Shown piece by piece: positions 10,396 to 21,560 of a stretch of DNA of 64,000 nt (position 1 is its first letter; the number at the start of each line of letters is the position of its first letter). The notes under the pieces are model-generated. The model saw only the letters and a list, made by a program, of their open reading frames with translations, searched no databases and was not told the DNA's origin. Made by a program: the position numbers and the translations under genes. This stretch comes from Mixophyes australis (taxonomy: Eukaryota; Chordata; Amphibia; Anura; Limnodynastidae), in contig JAVHZZ010000006.1 in NCBI GenBank assembly GCA_036250195.1, forward strand, positions 183,965,350-184,029,349, given 5' to 3'.

Positions 10396-11766
10396 ATGGT
10401 CTAGCTGTAAACCAGTGTGTGTGGTAGAAATAAATATACCTCCATGTACCTATCCTGAAAGTATACAACCCTTTTGATATCCAAAAATCAGGAGTGTTTC
10501 ACAAAAATTGTGATTTATGAGGCTTCCCCTTTGCCTCCATTCTAATCTCCACATCATAGCTATGCCCAAGTCACATTCTATATCTTGGAAAAATCTTCTT
10601 GCGCTATTAGGTGGGGGAGGGGGATTTAAAATATGTGGACAGATTTAGAGTTGGGAGATGGATGTGTCCTACCTCAACTCAACTGTAAATTGCAGTGTAA
10701 AATAAAGCTACCTAGTATTTGGATGCCAAATGCAAAGACAGACAGTATTTTCTCTAAATGCAACATCTACATCATGTCCTACCACAAGCATATACCAGAC
10801 CACTTTGAAAACTTATTTGGGTCATGTTGCCATAAAATAAGTCCTTTATGTCAGGGTTGTTGGTAGGAACTCAATAGACTTAAATTACACCACGGGGCGG
10901 GGCCAAAATTATGCAATTCATCTAGCCCCAACCCCACACGCCCACTTCCCACCCGGTTCTACCGCAGAACAACTTTAAAAAGTATGACCAGACAATTAAG
11001 CTTATCAAATATATATCTGCTTGCATCATGCATATACTAGGGCTGCACCTGCACACATAGTTGGTCCACCCAGTGCACATCAAGATGCATGCCTACTTTC
11101 TGCCATCATGAGGCACCTTTGCAAATTAGAAATGCATCTATGGTATGAGGAAAGGCGGAAAAATCTGTGCAATCTTTCCTTCTGTAAAACTAAAGGAAAG
11201 AAGGCGCGTTCCTAGTGCGATACTACACAATCAGTCTGGGAAAATCTACCGTGGACACGACTTTTCCATGAAATAGAATTACTCCAAACTATAATTCCCT
11301 GTTGAAAAATAAATAAATTGCCTATTTACCAACAGTCATATATTAAGATGCATACCTCCTTTCTTAGCCCACCTCTTTTTACATCCATATTTATTTAATG
11401 TGCTCTACTACACTCCAAAGTAAATATAAAATAGCAACATAGTGTGATACCCTTAAAACATTTATTCTATCAAAAAATATATTGCACGTACATCAAAAAT
11501 TCTTCAGACACAAAATTATCTGATCACAGGTTCTATTGATATGGAACTACTTATCACCATATGGTTCATACAAACAGCATCCAAGGCGCACCTCACCAAG
11601 AATGAGGAAATTGCCCTGCACCTTGGCCGCTTCGTGCTTCCTGAATAAGTCCAAATTCAGTATAAAGTTCAAAGTGATACAAAAAAAAACAACAAAATAA
11701 TTATTTTTATTTTGATAGACTGATGGTGGAATCTGTTTAAGTATATCAATAAATTCTAAATACATA
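10396..11766. other. no gene seen
   Basis: No supported coding or RNA gene. Short ORFs (for example 10633-10866 and 11021-11215) lack motifs and splice context. Confidence 0.35.
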
Positions 11767-13130
11767 CAGTCATGGCCAAAAGTTTTGAGAATGACACAAG
11801 TATTGCTGCTTCAGATGTTGCTATGATATACTGAAGTAAAATTACAAGCATTTCATAAGTGTCAAAAGCTCTTATTGACAATTACATTAAGTTTATGCAA
11901 AGATTCAATATTTGCAGTGTTGACCCCTCTTTGGAAACCTCTGCAATTCGCCCTGGCATGCTGTCAATCAATTTCTGGGCCACATACTGACTAATGGCCA
12001 TCCATTCTTGCCTAATCCATGCTTGGAACTTGGCAGAATTTGTGGGTTTTTGTGTTTGATGATTGACCACAAATTCTCAATGGGATTAAGGTCTGGGGAA
12101 TTTCTTGGCAATGGACCCAAAATTTAGATGTTTTGATCCCCGAGTCACTTAGTTATCACTTTTGCCTTATGGCACGGTGCTCCATCATGCTGGAAAAGGC
12201 ATTGTTCATCACCAAACTGTTCTTGGATGCTTGGGAGAAGTTGCTCTTGGAGGATGTTTTGGTAGCATTCTTTTTTCATGACTGTGTTCTTAGGCAAAAT
12301 TGTGAGTGAGCCCACTCCCTTGGCTGAGAAGCAACCCCACACATGAATGATCTCAAGATGCTTTACTGTTGGTATGACACTGATGGTAGCGCTCAACTTT
12401 CCTTCTCTGTTTGGGGCATTTTTCCAAATGCCCCAAACAATCTGAAAGGAGATTCATCAGAGAAAATGACTTTACTCCAGTCCTCAGCAGTCCAATCCCT
12501 GTACCTTTTGCAGAATATCAGTCTGTCCCTGATGTTTTTCCTGGAAAGAAGTGACTTCTTTGGTGGCCTTCTTGACACCAGGCCATCCTCCAAATGTCTT
12601 CACCTCACTGTGCGTGCAGATGCACTCACACCTGCCTGCTGCCATTCCTGAGCAAGCTCTGCACTGGTGGTGCCCCGATCCCTCAGCTGAATCAACTTTA
12701 GGAGACGGTCCTGTAGCTTGCTGTAAGTTCTTGGGCGCCCTGAAGCAACTATTGAACCTCTCTCCATGAAGTTCTTGATGATCCCATAAATGGTTGATTT
12801 AGGTGTTATCTTACTAGCAGCAATATCCTTTACTGTGAAGCCCTTTTAGTGCAAAGCAATGATGACAGCACGTGTTTCCTTGCAGATAACCATGGTTAAC
12901 AGAGGAAGGACAATGATTTCAAGCACTATCCTCCTTTTAAAGCTTCCAGTCTGTTATTTTAACTCAATCAGCATGACAGAGTGATCTCCAGCCTTGTCCT
13001 CATCAACACTCTCACCTGTGGTAACAAGAGAAACATTGATCTGATGTCAGGTGGTCCTTTTGTGGCAGGGCTGAAATGCAATGGAAATGTTGTTTTTGGG
13101 ATAAAAGTAATTGTCATGGCATAAAGGGAC
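11767..13130 (-). mobile_element. Tc1-like transposon, one end missing
   Basis: The left end CAGTCATGGCCAAAAGTTTT follows a TA at 11765-11766, as expected for TA-specific Tc1/mariner insertion. The transposase is read on the minus strand. The opposite inverted repeat is missing: similarity fades near 13130, just before a poly-T run, so the end next to the transposase N-terminus was deleted. Confidence 0.8.
11882..12890 (-). pseudogene. Tc1-like transposase (DD34E type), disrupted
   Basis: Read from about 12890 down. A helix-turn-helix N-terminal region is followed by RPPKKSLLSRKNIRDRL, then the first catalytic Asp in VIFSDESPF (about 12465-12440), the second in LFQHDGAPCH (about 12190) and a Glu in SPDLNPIENLW (about 12085). 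All three catalytic residues survive, unlike the Tc1 copy at 3403. Frame changes near 12594, 12395 and 12145 and a stop in the N-terminal region break the ORF. Confidence 0.8.
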
Positions 13131-13203
13131 TTTTTTTTTTAAATCCGCTGTTTTTATGGGCCCAATATGCTTCCAACTAAGCATCAGACCCTGTATTCCT
13201 AAT

Positions 13204-13440
13204 ACATACAGTTGTGGCAAGATATTAACACCCTTCTGTTTTTTTCTAATACACCATTTCTTCCAAAAAATTATTGCAAATAAAAAATATTTTGGTATCC
13301 ACATATTTATTTCTTTGGTTTACAGTAGAATAAAACACAAAAATAGAGAAAAGTTGTAGCTCATTCAACAAAGTAAACCCTTAAATGGGCTGGACAAAAT
13401 TATTGGCACCTTTCAAAAGTAGTTAGAAAAAATTGATTTC
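13204..13440. mobile_element. terminal fragment of another Tc1-like element
   Basis: CAGTTGTGGCAAGATATTAA follows a TA and leads into CACCCTTCTGTTTTTTTCTA, AAAATTATTGCAAATAAAA and GGACAAAATTATTGGCACC, phrases typical of the non-coding ends of Tc1-like elements. No transposase remains. It lies just beyond the truncated end of the preceding Tc1 copy. Confidence 0.5.
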
Positions 13441-14081
13441 AAGCACTTGATTCTCTTTCATTTTGGTACTGAACTCTATGACTGGTACCCACCTGTCCCT
13501 TAACAAAGGGCAACTGAGGAACACAAAATGAATAAAAATTATCTTGGTCACAATCCATTAAAGTGGGAAATGAGGTACAAAACTGGAAGGGCAATATTAA
13601 ACTATCATTTCACAATAGTGTACCTCTGTGTAATTATGTTACTTTAACCCATGACTATATAATACTAAATTGTTTGTTTTCATGATTATTTGAACCAAAA
13701 TGGAAACCCCAAACTGGACTACCCAAGTGAACACTGTATGTGTGGTTACCCTAGTTACAACCCTATTCCTGCACACAGACCCTCTGATGTAAATGTCTAC
13801 TACTGACCAGTAGTGCTGTTTACACAGCTTTCCAAGAATGGAGAGGAATTTGTTCCAGTAATCTCTGACAATCCACTTCTTTATCATGACTTCTGACAAT
13901 TACTACTTTGTAATGTTATGACTTCAATTCACTTACAACAATATTTCTTTTCTTGCAAATCAATCAAGTGAAGTCAATAACCTTAACAAATCACAGAAAC
14001 AATTTAAATTCTGTGCACAATACTCTGATATGTTGTACTCAGAACTATTTATTATCATTTGTTTACATAGCGTCAATTTGC
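13441..14081. other. no gene seen
   Basis: Continues AT-rich and may hold further decayed Tc1 sequence. No motif is identified. Confidence 0.3.
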
Positions 14082-14284
14082 TATGTGGAGTTTACATGTT
14101 TTCCCTGTGTGGGTTTCCTATAGGTGCTCCAGTAACCTTCCATAGTCTGAAAAAACATACTGGTAGGTTAATTAACCCCTAATTATGGAACCTAAGACTG
14201 CAAGTTCCAATGGGGCATTAAATGATTACATATTCACTGTACAGTACTGTGTAATATTATTGGTGCTATATAAACAATAATAAC
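14082..14284 (+). mobile_element. degraded SINE, 5'-truncated
   Basis: Core and tail of the V-SINE-like family are visible (GTGTGGGTTTCCTATAGG, AACATACTGGTAGGTTAATT, TGTACAGTACTGTG, GCTATATAAACAATAATAA). The tRNA-like head is absent. Confidence 0.65.
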
Positions 14285-14408
14285 TCACATTAGTCCCTGC
14301 CCCATTGGAGATTACAATCTATACTCTCTACTTCACACACAACTAGGCTCCATTTTGTCAGAAGCCAATTAACCTACAAGTATGTTTTTGGACTGTAGGA
14401 GGAAAGCA
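14285..14408 (-). mobile_element. SINE fragment, inverted, tail-to-tail with the previous one
   Basis: On the minus strand it reads TAGGTTAATTGGCTTC, GACAAAATGGAGCC and AATGGGGCAGGGACTAATG. It abuts the plus-strand copy at their 3' sides. Confidence 0.6.
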
Positions 14409-14418
14409 GAACACCAGC

Positions 14419-14490
14419 TAGAATATGGTTGGTTGTATTAGGCAACATCTCCACTTTTTAAAACCCGCAGTTTAGTAAATAAAAGCCCCC
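14419..14490. mobile_element. half of a GGGGTATATTTACTAAA-family MITE
   Basis: One arm only: GGTTGTATTAGGCAACATCT, CCACTTTTTAAAACCCGCAG, TTTAGTAAATAAAAGCCCCC. Confidence 0.6.
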
Positions 14491-14502
14491 AAACTCTCTC
14501 CC

Positions 14503-14815
14503 AGTCCTGGTGATTCCACCTTTAAAACATTGCCAGAATACACCTCTTTCTTACTCAACATGCTACCAAAACTTTTATCCATTCTCATCATCTCCCGTCT
14601 TGACTACTGCAACCTCCTGCTATCTGGCATTCCTGACACCCATATAGCCACACTTCAATTCATCCTAAATGATACCCTTACCCTCATCCTTACCTATAAA
14701 ACCCTCAACAACAACACCCCTTCATACATCGCAAATCTCATACCAAAATGCTCACCCTCCCGCCACCTTAGATCTACCTATGACAGCCACTTTACTATAT
14801 GTGCTGCACGGATCA
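14503..14815 (+). pseudogene. LINE RT C-terminal fragment (L2/Rex1-like)
   Basis: One frame reads IISRLDYCNLLLSGIPDTHI, then (after an apparent internal deletion) LTYKTLNNNTPSYIANLIP, the thumb and C-terminal part of an L2/Rex1-type RT. The highly conserved LDYCN box is intact. The palm, endonuclease and 3' UTR are not present here. Confidence 0.7.
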
Positions 14816-15040
14816 ACCCAGGGCTGATCTGTCCCTCCCCTTCCTGATCCCCACCTCCTCCTTCTTACCTCTCTCTCCCGGTCCCGGCAGTGAGCACCAA
14901 GTGGGACGCCTCCTTCCTCTAATTGCAGAATCCGCACCTGGCTCAGTGTGCATTCCTCTATTGCTGATCTATTCATCATGATCTGACTTGGCTTTGGAGT
15001 GTGACTATGCTCATTTCTCTGCATCCTGACCATGGCTTCC

Positions 15041-15391
15041 ATCATCATCATCACCATTTATTTATAGAGCGCCACTGATTCCACAGCGCTGTACAGAGAA
15101 CTCACTCACATCAGTCCTTGCCCCATTGGGGCTTACAGTCTAAACTCCCTAACATACACACACAGACAGACAGAGTGAGAGAGACTAGGGTCAATTATGA
15201 GAGCAGCCAATTAAAATTAACCTACTAGTATGTTTTTGGAGTGTGGGAGGAAACTGGAACACCCGGAGGAAACCCACGCAAACACGGGGAGAACATACAA
15301 ACTCCACACAGATAAGGCCATGGTCGGGAATTGAACTCATGGCCCCAGTGCTATGAGGCAGAAGTGCTAACCACTAAGCCACCATGCTGCC
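15041..15391 (-). mobile_element. full-length tRNA-derived SINE
   Basis: On the minus strand: A box near 15381-15371 (TGGCTTAGTGG) and B box near 15336-15326 (GTTCAATTCCC). Then the core (TTTCCTCCGGGTGTTCCAGT, CCAAAAACATACTAGTAGG) and a tail GTACAGCGCTGTGGAATCAG ending in GATGATGATGAT. This is the best preserved copy and defines the family consensus in this window. Confidence 0.85.
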
Positions 15392-15772
15392 TCATTCCTG
15401 ATCATGTTATTTACTGTCTGCTCCTGTACTTGGTTTAGTCTGACTCCATTGCTCAATGACTATGTATGCTGAATCCCACTCCAGTGTTCATGTGGCTGAA
15501 GGATCATATTCAAGGTTCTGACACCCACTCTTGGTTTGTGTTACTATCTCCTCATGTGCCGCTCTCTTCTGGGGACTTCTGCCTGGACTTCTCACTGGTC
15601 AATGTTATTCCTCAATAAAGAATTATATTGAATGCTTCATCTGCCTCCACCTAAGTCCCCAACAGACACATTGGATTATGAGGAGGAGATCTAAAAGGCA
15701 AATTCCTGACCTTTTACCCTTGTACAGAACCAACACTGGCTAAATTAGATTTCTGAGGTCTGTGCTTAGCTT
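15392..15772. other. no gene seen
   Basis: A GC-moderate stretch with a TTGGTTTAGTCTGACTCC-like block reminiscent of LTR or LINE 3' DNA, but nothing assignable. Confidence 0.3.
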
Positions 15773-16045
15773 TGTCGAAGTCAAATAATTGGATGTAGTC
15801 ATTTCAAATTAATAGCCATCAATCTGTTTGTGTTTGAAAATATGTGAACAGCACGCTACGGCGTGGAAGGGCTTATTTAACCACAACATGTACGAACACT
15901 TCAACACACATTTACACTTACACACTCACTTGTAAATAGCTCACCTTAAAATAGTTCCAACACATAGTCGTTTGTAATCAAATGTAATAGAGTTTATAGT
16001 TAAATACCATAATATTAAATACATTTTATTGAGATCTAAAGTTTA
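15773..16045 (+). repeat. ERV 5' LTR, recognisable portion
   Basis: It starts TGTCGAAGTCAAATAATTGG and aligns without a large gap to the first 280 bp or so of the 3' LTR at 22074 (shared blocks GTCATTTCAAATTAATA, ACACATAGT, TTATTGAGATCTAA). After GAGATCTAA the two sequences stop matching, so the promoter-containing remainder of this LTR has been lost or replaced. Confidence 0.7.
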
Positions 16046-16730
16046 TTGTCACTGTGCGAGTTAATGTGATTTATTTTGCATAGCGTACGTGTACTTCATG
16101 TATTTCATATGCGTATTTCCGGTATTGTTTCCACATGTTTAATCAGTCATTTTGATAGATAGTCCTATTGTAATTATAGTGTAATTAATTGTTAAAGGCT
16201 CTGAAAAGTTATTACAATCACTTGGGAAAGTATTTTTCTGCGCAGAAAACAAAGGTGTATATGTATGTGAATTGTGTGATTATGAAGAGAAAGTTGATTT
16301 ACTGTTGAAAGAAACAGGGAGTGTCGGTTGCTGTTTGACGAGACAGATAGAACAGCCGAGGATTGGAATACACAGCAGGTTTATTGATAGTTAGTATCTC
16401 TAAGCAGTGCGATCGCACCGCATGATTGAGCATGCAACCGTGATTGTGACTTTGGAAGTTTCGGGAGGAAATACGCTGGCAAGGCTGGTATTAGTAAATA
16501 CTTAGTGCTACCAGTTTTAAAAAAACTCAGCAGGTGTGCTGGAAAGGCAGGGTATTGCAAAGTTAATACTTTTGTTCTCCCTGTGTTAGGGGTCCTCTCA
16601 GGGTACGCTGACAATTGCGGGTGTTGTTTAGAAGAAGTGAGTGGACGCAGCTTGTGTAATATGTCCACGGGCAATAAAAATCTATAGTGGTAGTTGTGTG
16701 CTGCGAAGCATTGGAAGAGTCTGTTTCCAC
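16046..16730 (+). other. ERV leader region of unclear origin
   Basis: Lies between the LTR-like start and the gag ATG and does not match the corresponding part of the 3' LTR. A GGGCAATAAAAATC string (16671-16684) could be a remnant poly(A) signal. No primer-binding site was recognised. Confidence 0.4.
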
Positions 16731-17195
16731 ATGGGTGCTAAGCAAACACTAGAGATGGTCGATGAGGTGCTGCTTAAGGAAGGGCCGATTGATTCGGCAA
16801 GGTATATTATGTGTAGGAAATATGGTGCGTACGCAACGGCGTACTACGACAAATGGGTCAAGAAGACCAGGGAATGTGTGAGACCTTTTCCCAAGGTTGT
16901 TAGTTTGGATTCAGAGGTACTAAGTACTGTTAGAGTTAAAATATGTTTGATTAAATCAATGAAAAAGAGAATTAAAAACAATGACTGCTTAAAACTGTGG
17001 AAACAGGAAGGGAACACGTGGCAAGATAGCGCGTGCATACTGGAAGGTAGCATTGCAAAGCGAGGAGAAGGGAGCGCAAGCGTGCCCCTGCCACCCTATG
17101 CGGTTGTGGGGATAAGTACAGCCGATACCAAAAATGTTAAAAATATAACAAGTATTTTATATCCTGTGCAAAGCCATTTTAACAACAATCTATGA
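16731..17195 (+). CDS. gag: ERV gag N-terminal (matrix-like) ORF
   Basis: An open frame of 154 codons starts at an ATG followed by GGT (Met-Gly), the context for N-terminal myristoylation common in retroviral matrix proteins. The product is Lys/Arg-rich with alternating hydrophobic positions, consistent with a helical matrix domain. It ends in a stop and has no capsid, no Cys-His box and no downstream pol frame, so it is a gag remnant cut short by the pol deletion. The family call is from position, start context and the ERV frame, not from a specific match. Confidence 0.55.
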   Translation: MGAKQTLEMVDEVLLKEGPIDSARYIMCRKYGAYATAYYDKWVKKTRECVRPFPKVVSLDSEVLSTVRVKICLIKSMKKRIKNNDCLKLWKQEGNTWQDSACILEGSIAKRGEGSASVPLPPYAVVGISTADTKNVKNITSILYPVQSHFNNNL

Positions 17196-18686
17196 AGGTA
17201 GCAGAAAGAGACACTTGGGTCCATTCCACTCACTGCAGGAAAGTCAGCAGCCCGGAGTAAGTACGAGACAAAGCTGAGACCGACGACCCAGATCTATCAC
17301 TCGTAAACCTGTTCTGGGAGAACTAAAGTCTGCAGCCAAGACACCTGAGCCAAGGACGTTGCCCAGACTATCAACCCAGCAATGGCGCGGCGATTTTTGT
17401 TTTTTTTCTTGTTCCAGGATTTTTCTTATTTTTACTTTTTTCAGGACATCTCATTTTTGTGAAGGAGGATGGATGATGGAGAACGCGTCTGGTAGTGATA
17501 TTGATGAAGTGAAGGTTGAGAAAAGGTTGATAGAACCAAAAGTGCAGCCCATTGTCAAATTTGGTTCAGGGGTTATGAAAAGATCTGCTAGCTCTGGAAG
17601 TCGGAGACAGTGTAAGGGGCTATTATCTGACCATTATTGTATCTGTATGTACTGTGACTCCCTAGTTGAAGAAAAGTGCATCCAGCGATGCCAGTCCAAT
17701 AGTAATCTGGACTTGAGCGGGCATCCTCTGGAGGATTATCACTCCCTAGTGAGTAAGGTCTTAAACCAAACCGAGTGCCTGGTGTGCTCTCATGTGCCTC
17801 AGGGACAATATAACACAGGACTAGTGCTGTTCCCACTAAACATTTCTGAGGTCCTCGAATTACGGGGAGGGAGGTCCATAGACGGGAGGCATAATGTCAC
17901 TAGGTCCCCTAGTCTAAAGCTTCACCAATACTCCTTAGTTCAGTCTTTGCTGTGTCTGAATATCTCACAGGTAAAAAGACTGGAGAATTGGGAAGCTGAC
18001 CTACCTGATCAGACAATGGCTTGCCACACCAGTGTTGAGGGAAGATTCTCAAGGTCACCAGTGAGCAGGAATAGTGATGGACATTATAGACTAGGACGTG
18101 TTAACAGACATAAGAAAGTACTCGTTGGGAAGGTTCCTCTAAGTTATTGTCAAAATGTTATCCATGCCGAAACTTATGTTGAACAGATGGAGACAATGAG
18201 TATGGGTAGTTTCGTCAAGACTGTGTAATATTATCAGTGATCGTACTGTACCTTATGTCCTCCCAGATGTTGTTTATTATGTTTGTGGGAGAAAGGTTTA
18301 TGCCTGGTTAACTCCGAGTTCCAAGGGCTTGTGCTTTCTAGGTAATCGGGTTCCTGAGGTCATGACCATTACACATGATGAAATGATTGATATCCATAGG
18401 ATTACATCACCACCATACATACACACACAGTATGAACATCGTGGCAAGAGAAATATGATTCCTGGTGAAGAACTTGTAGCTACAAAATTGATTAGTGATA
18501 TCACTGGTTTCCAAGTAATGGTTGCATTAGATCCCACGAGGATCTCTCAGGGAACTTTAAATTTTAGGTATATACAGGACCTAGCTAAACTGATAGACAA
18601 TATCACTGAGATGTATGATGACACTTTCAGGTATATGGGTAGGGAACTACAGGCTTATAAGAAGGAGTTGGTGCAACATAAACTGG

Positions 18687-19082
18687 TGTCACAGCTCTCT
18701 GGTATATTCCACAATATTATTGCACGGAAACAATGATGATTGTAAACTTAAATATTTATTGTAAGTACAGGTAGGGTTGGATCTCAGTGGCTGAAGGGCC
18801 AGGCAAGGCATGATGTCCAGGAATAATATTCAAAACAAAGTCTTTTAAACTTGCTAGGTTCCAGAGATGCAGAGTGAAGTCAGAGTTCAAAATCCAGAGC
18901 TGCAACATATACAGAGATCAAGAGCAAGGAATGATTGCCATGGGTCAGTTTTTATGGTCTGGTGATCAGCATAACACTTAACAGCTGAGTGAGAACACAC
19001 AATCCACATATCGGCCACTAGCAGGGAAAACAAAGAACTGCACCTGTAGGGACTTGGTGCAGAAAAGCATCAGGCCATAACA
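18687..19082 (-). repeat. Gypsy-like 3' LTR
   Basis: 396 bp. Matches the other LTR over its whole length except for an internal expansion there. Contains AATATTTATTGTAAGTACAG and TCTTTTAAACTTGC blocks. Confidence 0.85.
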
Positions 19083-19704
19083 GTATGCCCCCTCAAACAA
19101 AGCGGATTCCAGACACTTTTTTCTTTTCCTCTCCCCAACCTAGACAGCAGATTTTTTCTTGTTACGGGCTTTGGAACAATGACTTTTCTGCAGGTCTCCC
19201 GACTGGAGCTGAGCATATAGCTGCTTCAGGAGCTGGAATATCGGCAAATGCTGGAGCTTGCACTAGAGGTAAAGTTGATTCCAGTGAAGACATAGAAGCT
19301 TCTATGGTATCAGAGGCTGGGTCAAAAAGAGAGGGTGGTCCAAATTTCTTTGCCACTGCACCGATGAAGATGCTGGTATGGTAGAGAATGGGGTGATCAG
19401 ATTATATCAAGGACAGCGCCTACTCCAGAGCCTTCCCTTTAAAACCCATTATTATGGTAGCTACTTGATTAAAACTTTTAGCATAATAAGTAGGATTGAA
19501 ACGGAAATGATCAAAACACTGCTCTGTAAGAGCACAAAATTGATCCAGGTCTCCATCAAAAGGCAGAGGCTGAAACATGGCAAGGTTACAGGTGGTAGCC
19601 TTGGCAATTATAGCGCAAGAGTCCATGGTTGGGCACTCTGAAGACCTTGGCTGTGGGTTGGCAACTGATACCTCGGACTGGGCACCCGACTCAGAAGGCC
19701 CGGA

Positions 19705-19880
19705 CTAGGCACAGAGCTTGAAGAACTGGGGTTGAGCATACAAATCAGAAGGCCCGGACTGGGCACACAGCTTGGAGAACTCAGATTGAGTACGTACATC
19801 CGTAGGCCCGGACTGGGCACACAGCTTGGAGAACACGGGTTGAGCATACATATCTGAAGGCCCGGACTGGGCACATAGCT
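19705..19880. repeat. 57-bp coding tandem repeat in the Gypsy-like gag
   Basis: Three diverged units each containing GGCCCGGACTGGGCACA. In the minus frame each gives a 19-residue period with a KLCAQSGP motif. Confidence 0.8.
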
Positions 19881-19893
19881 TGAACTGGACAGC

Positions 19894-20335
19894 GCTAGGA
19901 GAAGCCTCGGACACGGCAGCACTGTGAGAAGCCTCGGACGCGAGAGCACTGTGAGGAGCCTCGGATGCGAGAGCACTGTGAGGAGCCTCGGACGCGAGAG
20001 CACTGTGAGGAGCCTCGGACGCGAGAGCACTGTGAGGAGCCTCGGACGCGAGAGCACTGTGAGGAGCCTCGGACGCGAGAGCACTGTGAGGAGCCTCGGA
20101 CGCGGCAGCACTGTGAGGAGCCTCGGACGCGGCAGCACTGTGAGGAGCCTCGGATGCGGCAGCACTGTGAGGAGCCTCAGACACGGCAGCACTGTGAGGA
20201 GCCTCAGACGCGGCAGCACTGATTAAAAACTCGGGCTGGACCGCACTGACCGGCAACTCGGGCTGGACCGCACTGACCGGCAACTCGGGCTGGACCGCAC
20301 TGACCGGCAACTCGGGCTGGACCGCACTGACCGGC
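19894..20335. repeat. 27-bp coding tandem repeats in the Gypsy-like gag
   Basis: About 12 units of a 27-bp repeat containing GCACTGTGAGGAGCCTCGGA (19894-20220), then four units of a different 27-bp repeat containing ACTGACCGGCAACTCGGGCT (20220-20335). In the minus frame they encode 9-residue periods, SALASEAPH and SAVQPELPV. Since 27 is a multiple of three, all frames stay open. Confidence 0.85.
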
Positions 20336-21065
20336 TACACGGAACAGGAGGCAGGAGCTGGCACCTCAGGGCAGGAGCTGGCACCTCAGGGCAGGAGGCA
20401 GGAGCTGGAAGCTTGGCACTGCAGGCAGGAGCTTGCACCATAGAGCGGGAGGCAGAGGCTGTCAGCAAAGAGCGGGAGCCAGTAATAAATGGTGGATCCA
20501 GAATAATCTTTTTACTGGGAGTAAGATAGGCTAGAAGCTGTTCAGCAGGGTACCTCTGTTTTCTGTGTGGACATGACAATAAGAAGTGTTCATTGCTAGC
20601 ACAATAAAAACAAAGGTTCAAAGTTCTTCTGCGGCTACGTGTGAAAGGGGACTGTAAGGACCACCTCTAACTTGAAATGGTTTTGCAGAAATGGCAGTGA
20701 TGACTGGTGTCTGAATTGAAGAAGAAGTAGTAGTTGACTGAATTGTAGATCTTTCCTCAGAAAATACTGCAGCTGGGAAGGAAGCTTTACACTGCTTTTG
20801 CTGATTATCCACAGGTAGCTCATGTCTTGCAATAAGTGGAGTCTGGGTTGTCAGTGAAGTTGTTTTTGGGCAGGAAACAGTTTCTGAGTGAGCACAACAT
20901 GTGTGGAAATTCCTTTGATTAATTGAGGAAGCAGACACAAAACTTGGGCTAACTGAGAGCGGAGTTGTAGTATATCAATCTGCAGAGTTTTTAGCATAGA
21001 GGTGTCTGAAAGAGTTGACACAGATGTAGCCCCAGTGAGATCCATGAGGTTAGGCTGGTTCATTC

Positions 21066-21560
21066 TGTCACGGCTCTCTGGTATATTCCACAATATTATT
21101 GCACAGAAACAGTGATGATTGTAAACTTAAATATTTATTGTAAGTACAGGCAGGGTTGGATCTCAGTGGCTGAAGGGCCAGACAAGGCTTGATGTCCAGG
21201 AATAATATTCAAAACAAAGTCTTTTAAACTTGCCAGATTCCAGAGATGCAGAGTGAAGTCAGAGTCCAAAATCCAGAGCTGCAACATATACAGAGATCCA
21301 GAGCTGTAATACAAACAATGATCCAGAGCTGCACCATAAACAGAGACCCAGAGCTGTAACACACCACAATGATCCAGAGCTGCAACACATACAATGAACC
21401 AGCAAGGAATGATTGCCACGGGTCAGTCTTTATGGTCTGGTGATCAGCATAACACTTAACAGCTGAGTGAGAACACACAATCCACATAGCGGCCACTAGT
21501 GGGGAAAACAAAGAACTGCACCTGTAGGGACTTGGTGCAGAAAAGCATCAGCGCTCAACA
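21066..21560 (-). repeat. Gypsy-like 5' LTR with internal expansion
   Basis: 495 bp against 396 bp in its partner. The extra length is an array of CCAGAGCTG(C/T)A units at 21265-21400. Confidence 0.85.

Larger units (their letters stand above)
19162..21063 (-). pseudogene. Gypsy-like gag with zinc knuckle and repeat domain
   Basis: Read from 21063 down. An N-terminal segment begins MNQPNLMDLTGAT, with a Leu-heptad-like stretch (coiled-coil type). A Ser/Thr-rich linker follows, then a CCHC knuckle (Cys-X2-Cys-X4-His-X4-Cys, 20612-20571). Next comes a repeat domain of 9-residue units (about 20335-19890) and 19-residue units (19880-19705). A capsid-like segment containing FDGDLDQFCALTEQCFDHF follows (19626-19420), then a Pro/Ser-rich tail to 19162. 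In Ty3/Gypsy gag the capsid normally precedes the knuckle, so the order here suggests rearrangement. Frames change between segments. Confidence 0.65.
18687..21560 (-). mobile_element. Ty3/Gypsy-like LTR retrotransposon, gag-only, nested in the ERV env
   Basis: Two direct LTRs (18687-19082 and 21066-21560) flank about 2 kb of minus-strand coding remnants. Both LTRs begin TGTTA/TGTTG and end TGACA in element orientation. The whole insertion is bounded by a perfect 5-bp direct repeat ACTGG (18682-18686 and 21561-21565) copied from the env sequence. A purine-rich tract (GAGGGGGCATAC) precedes the 3' LTR. No protease, RT or integrase is visible, so it is non-autonomous. I see no recognisable primer-binding site next to the 5' LTR. 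Confidence 0.85.

Noticed and set aside
19608..20310. Two overlapping minus-strand ORFs of about 200 codons, plus matching plus-strand ORFs
   Set aside because: A 27-bp period keeps every frame open. Only the frame continuous with the gag remnant is meaningful, so the others are shadows.
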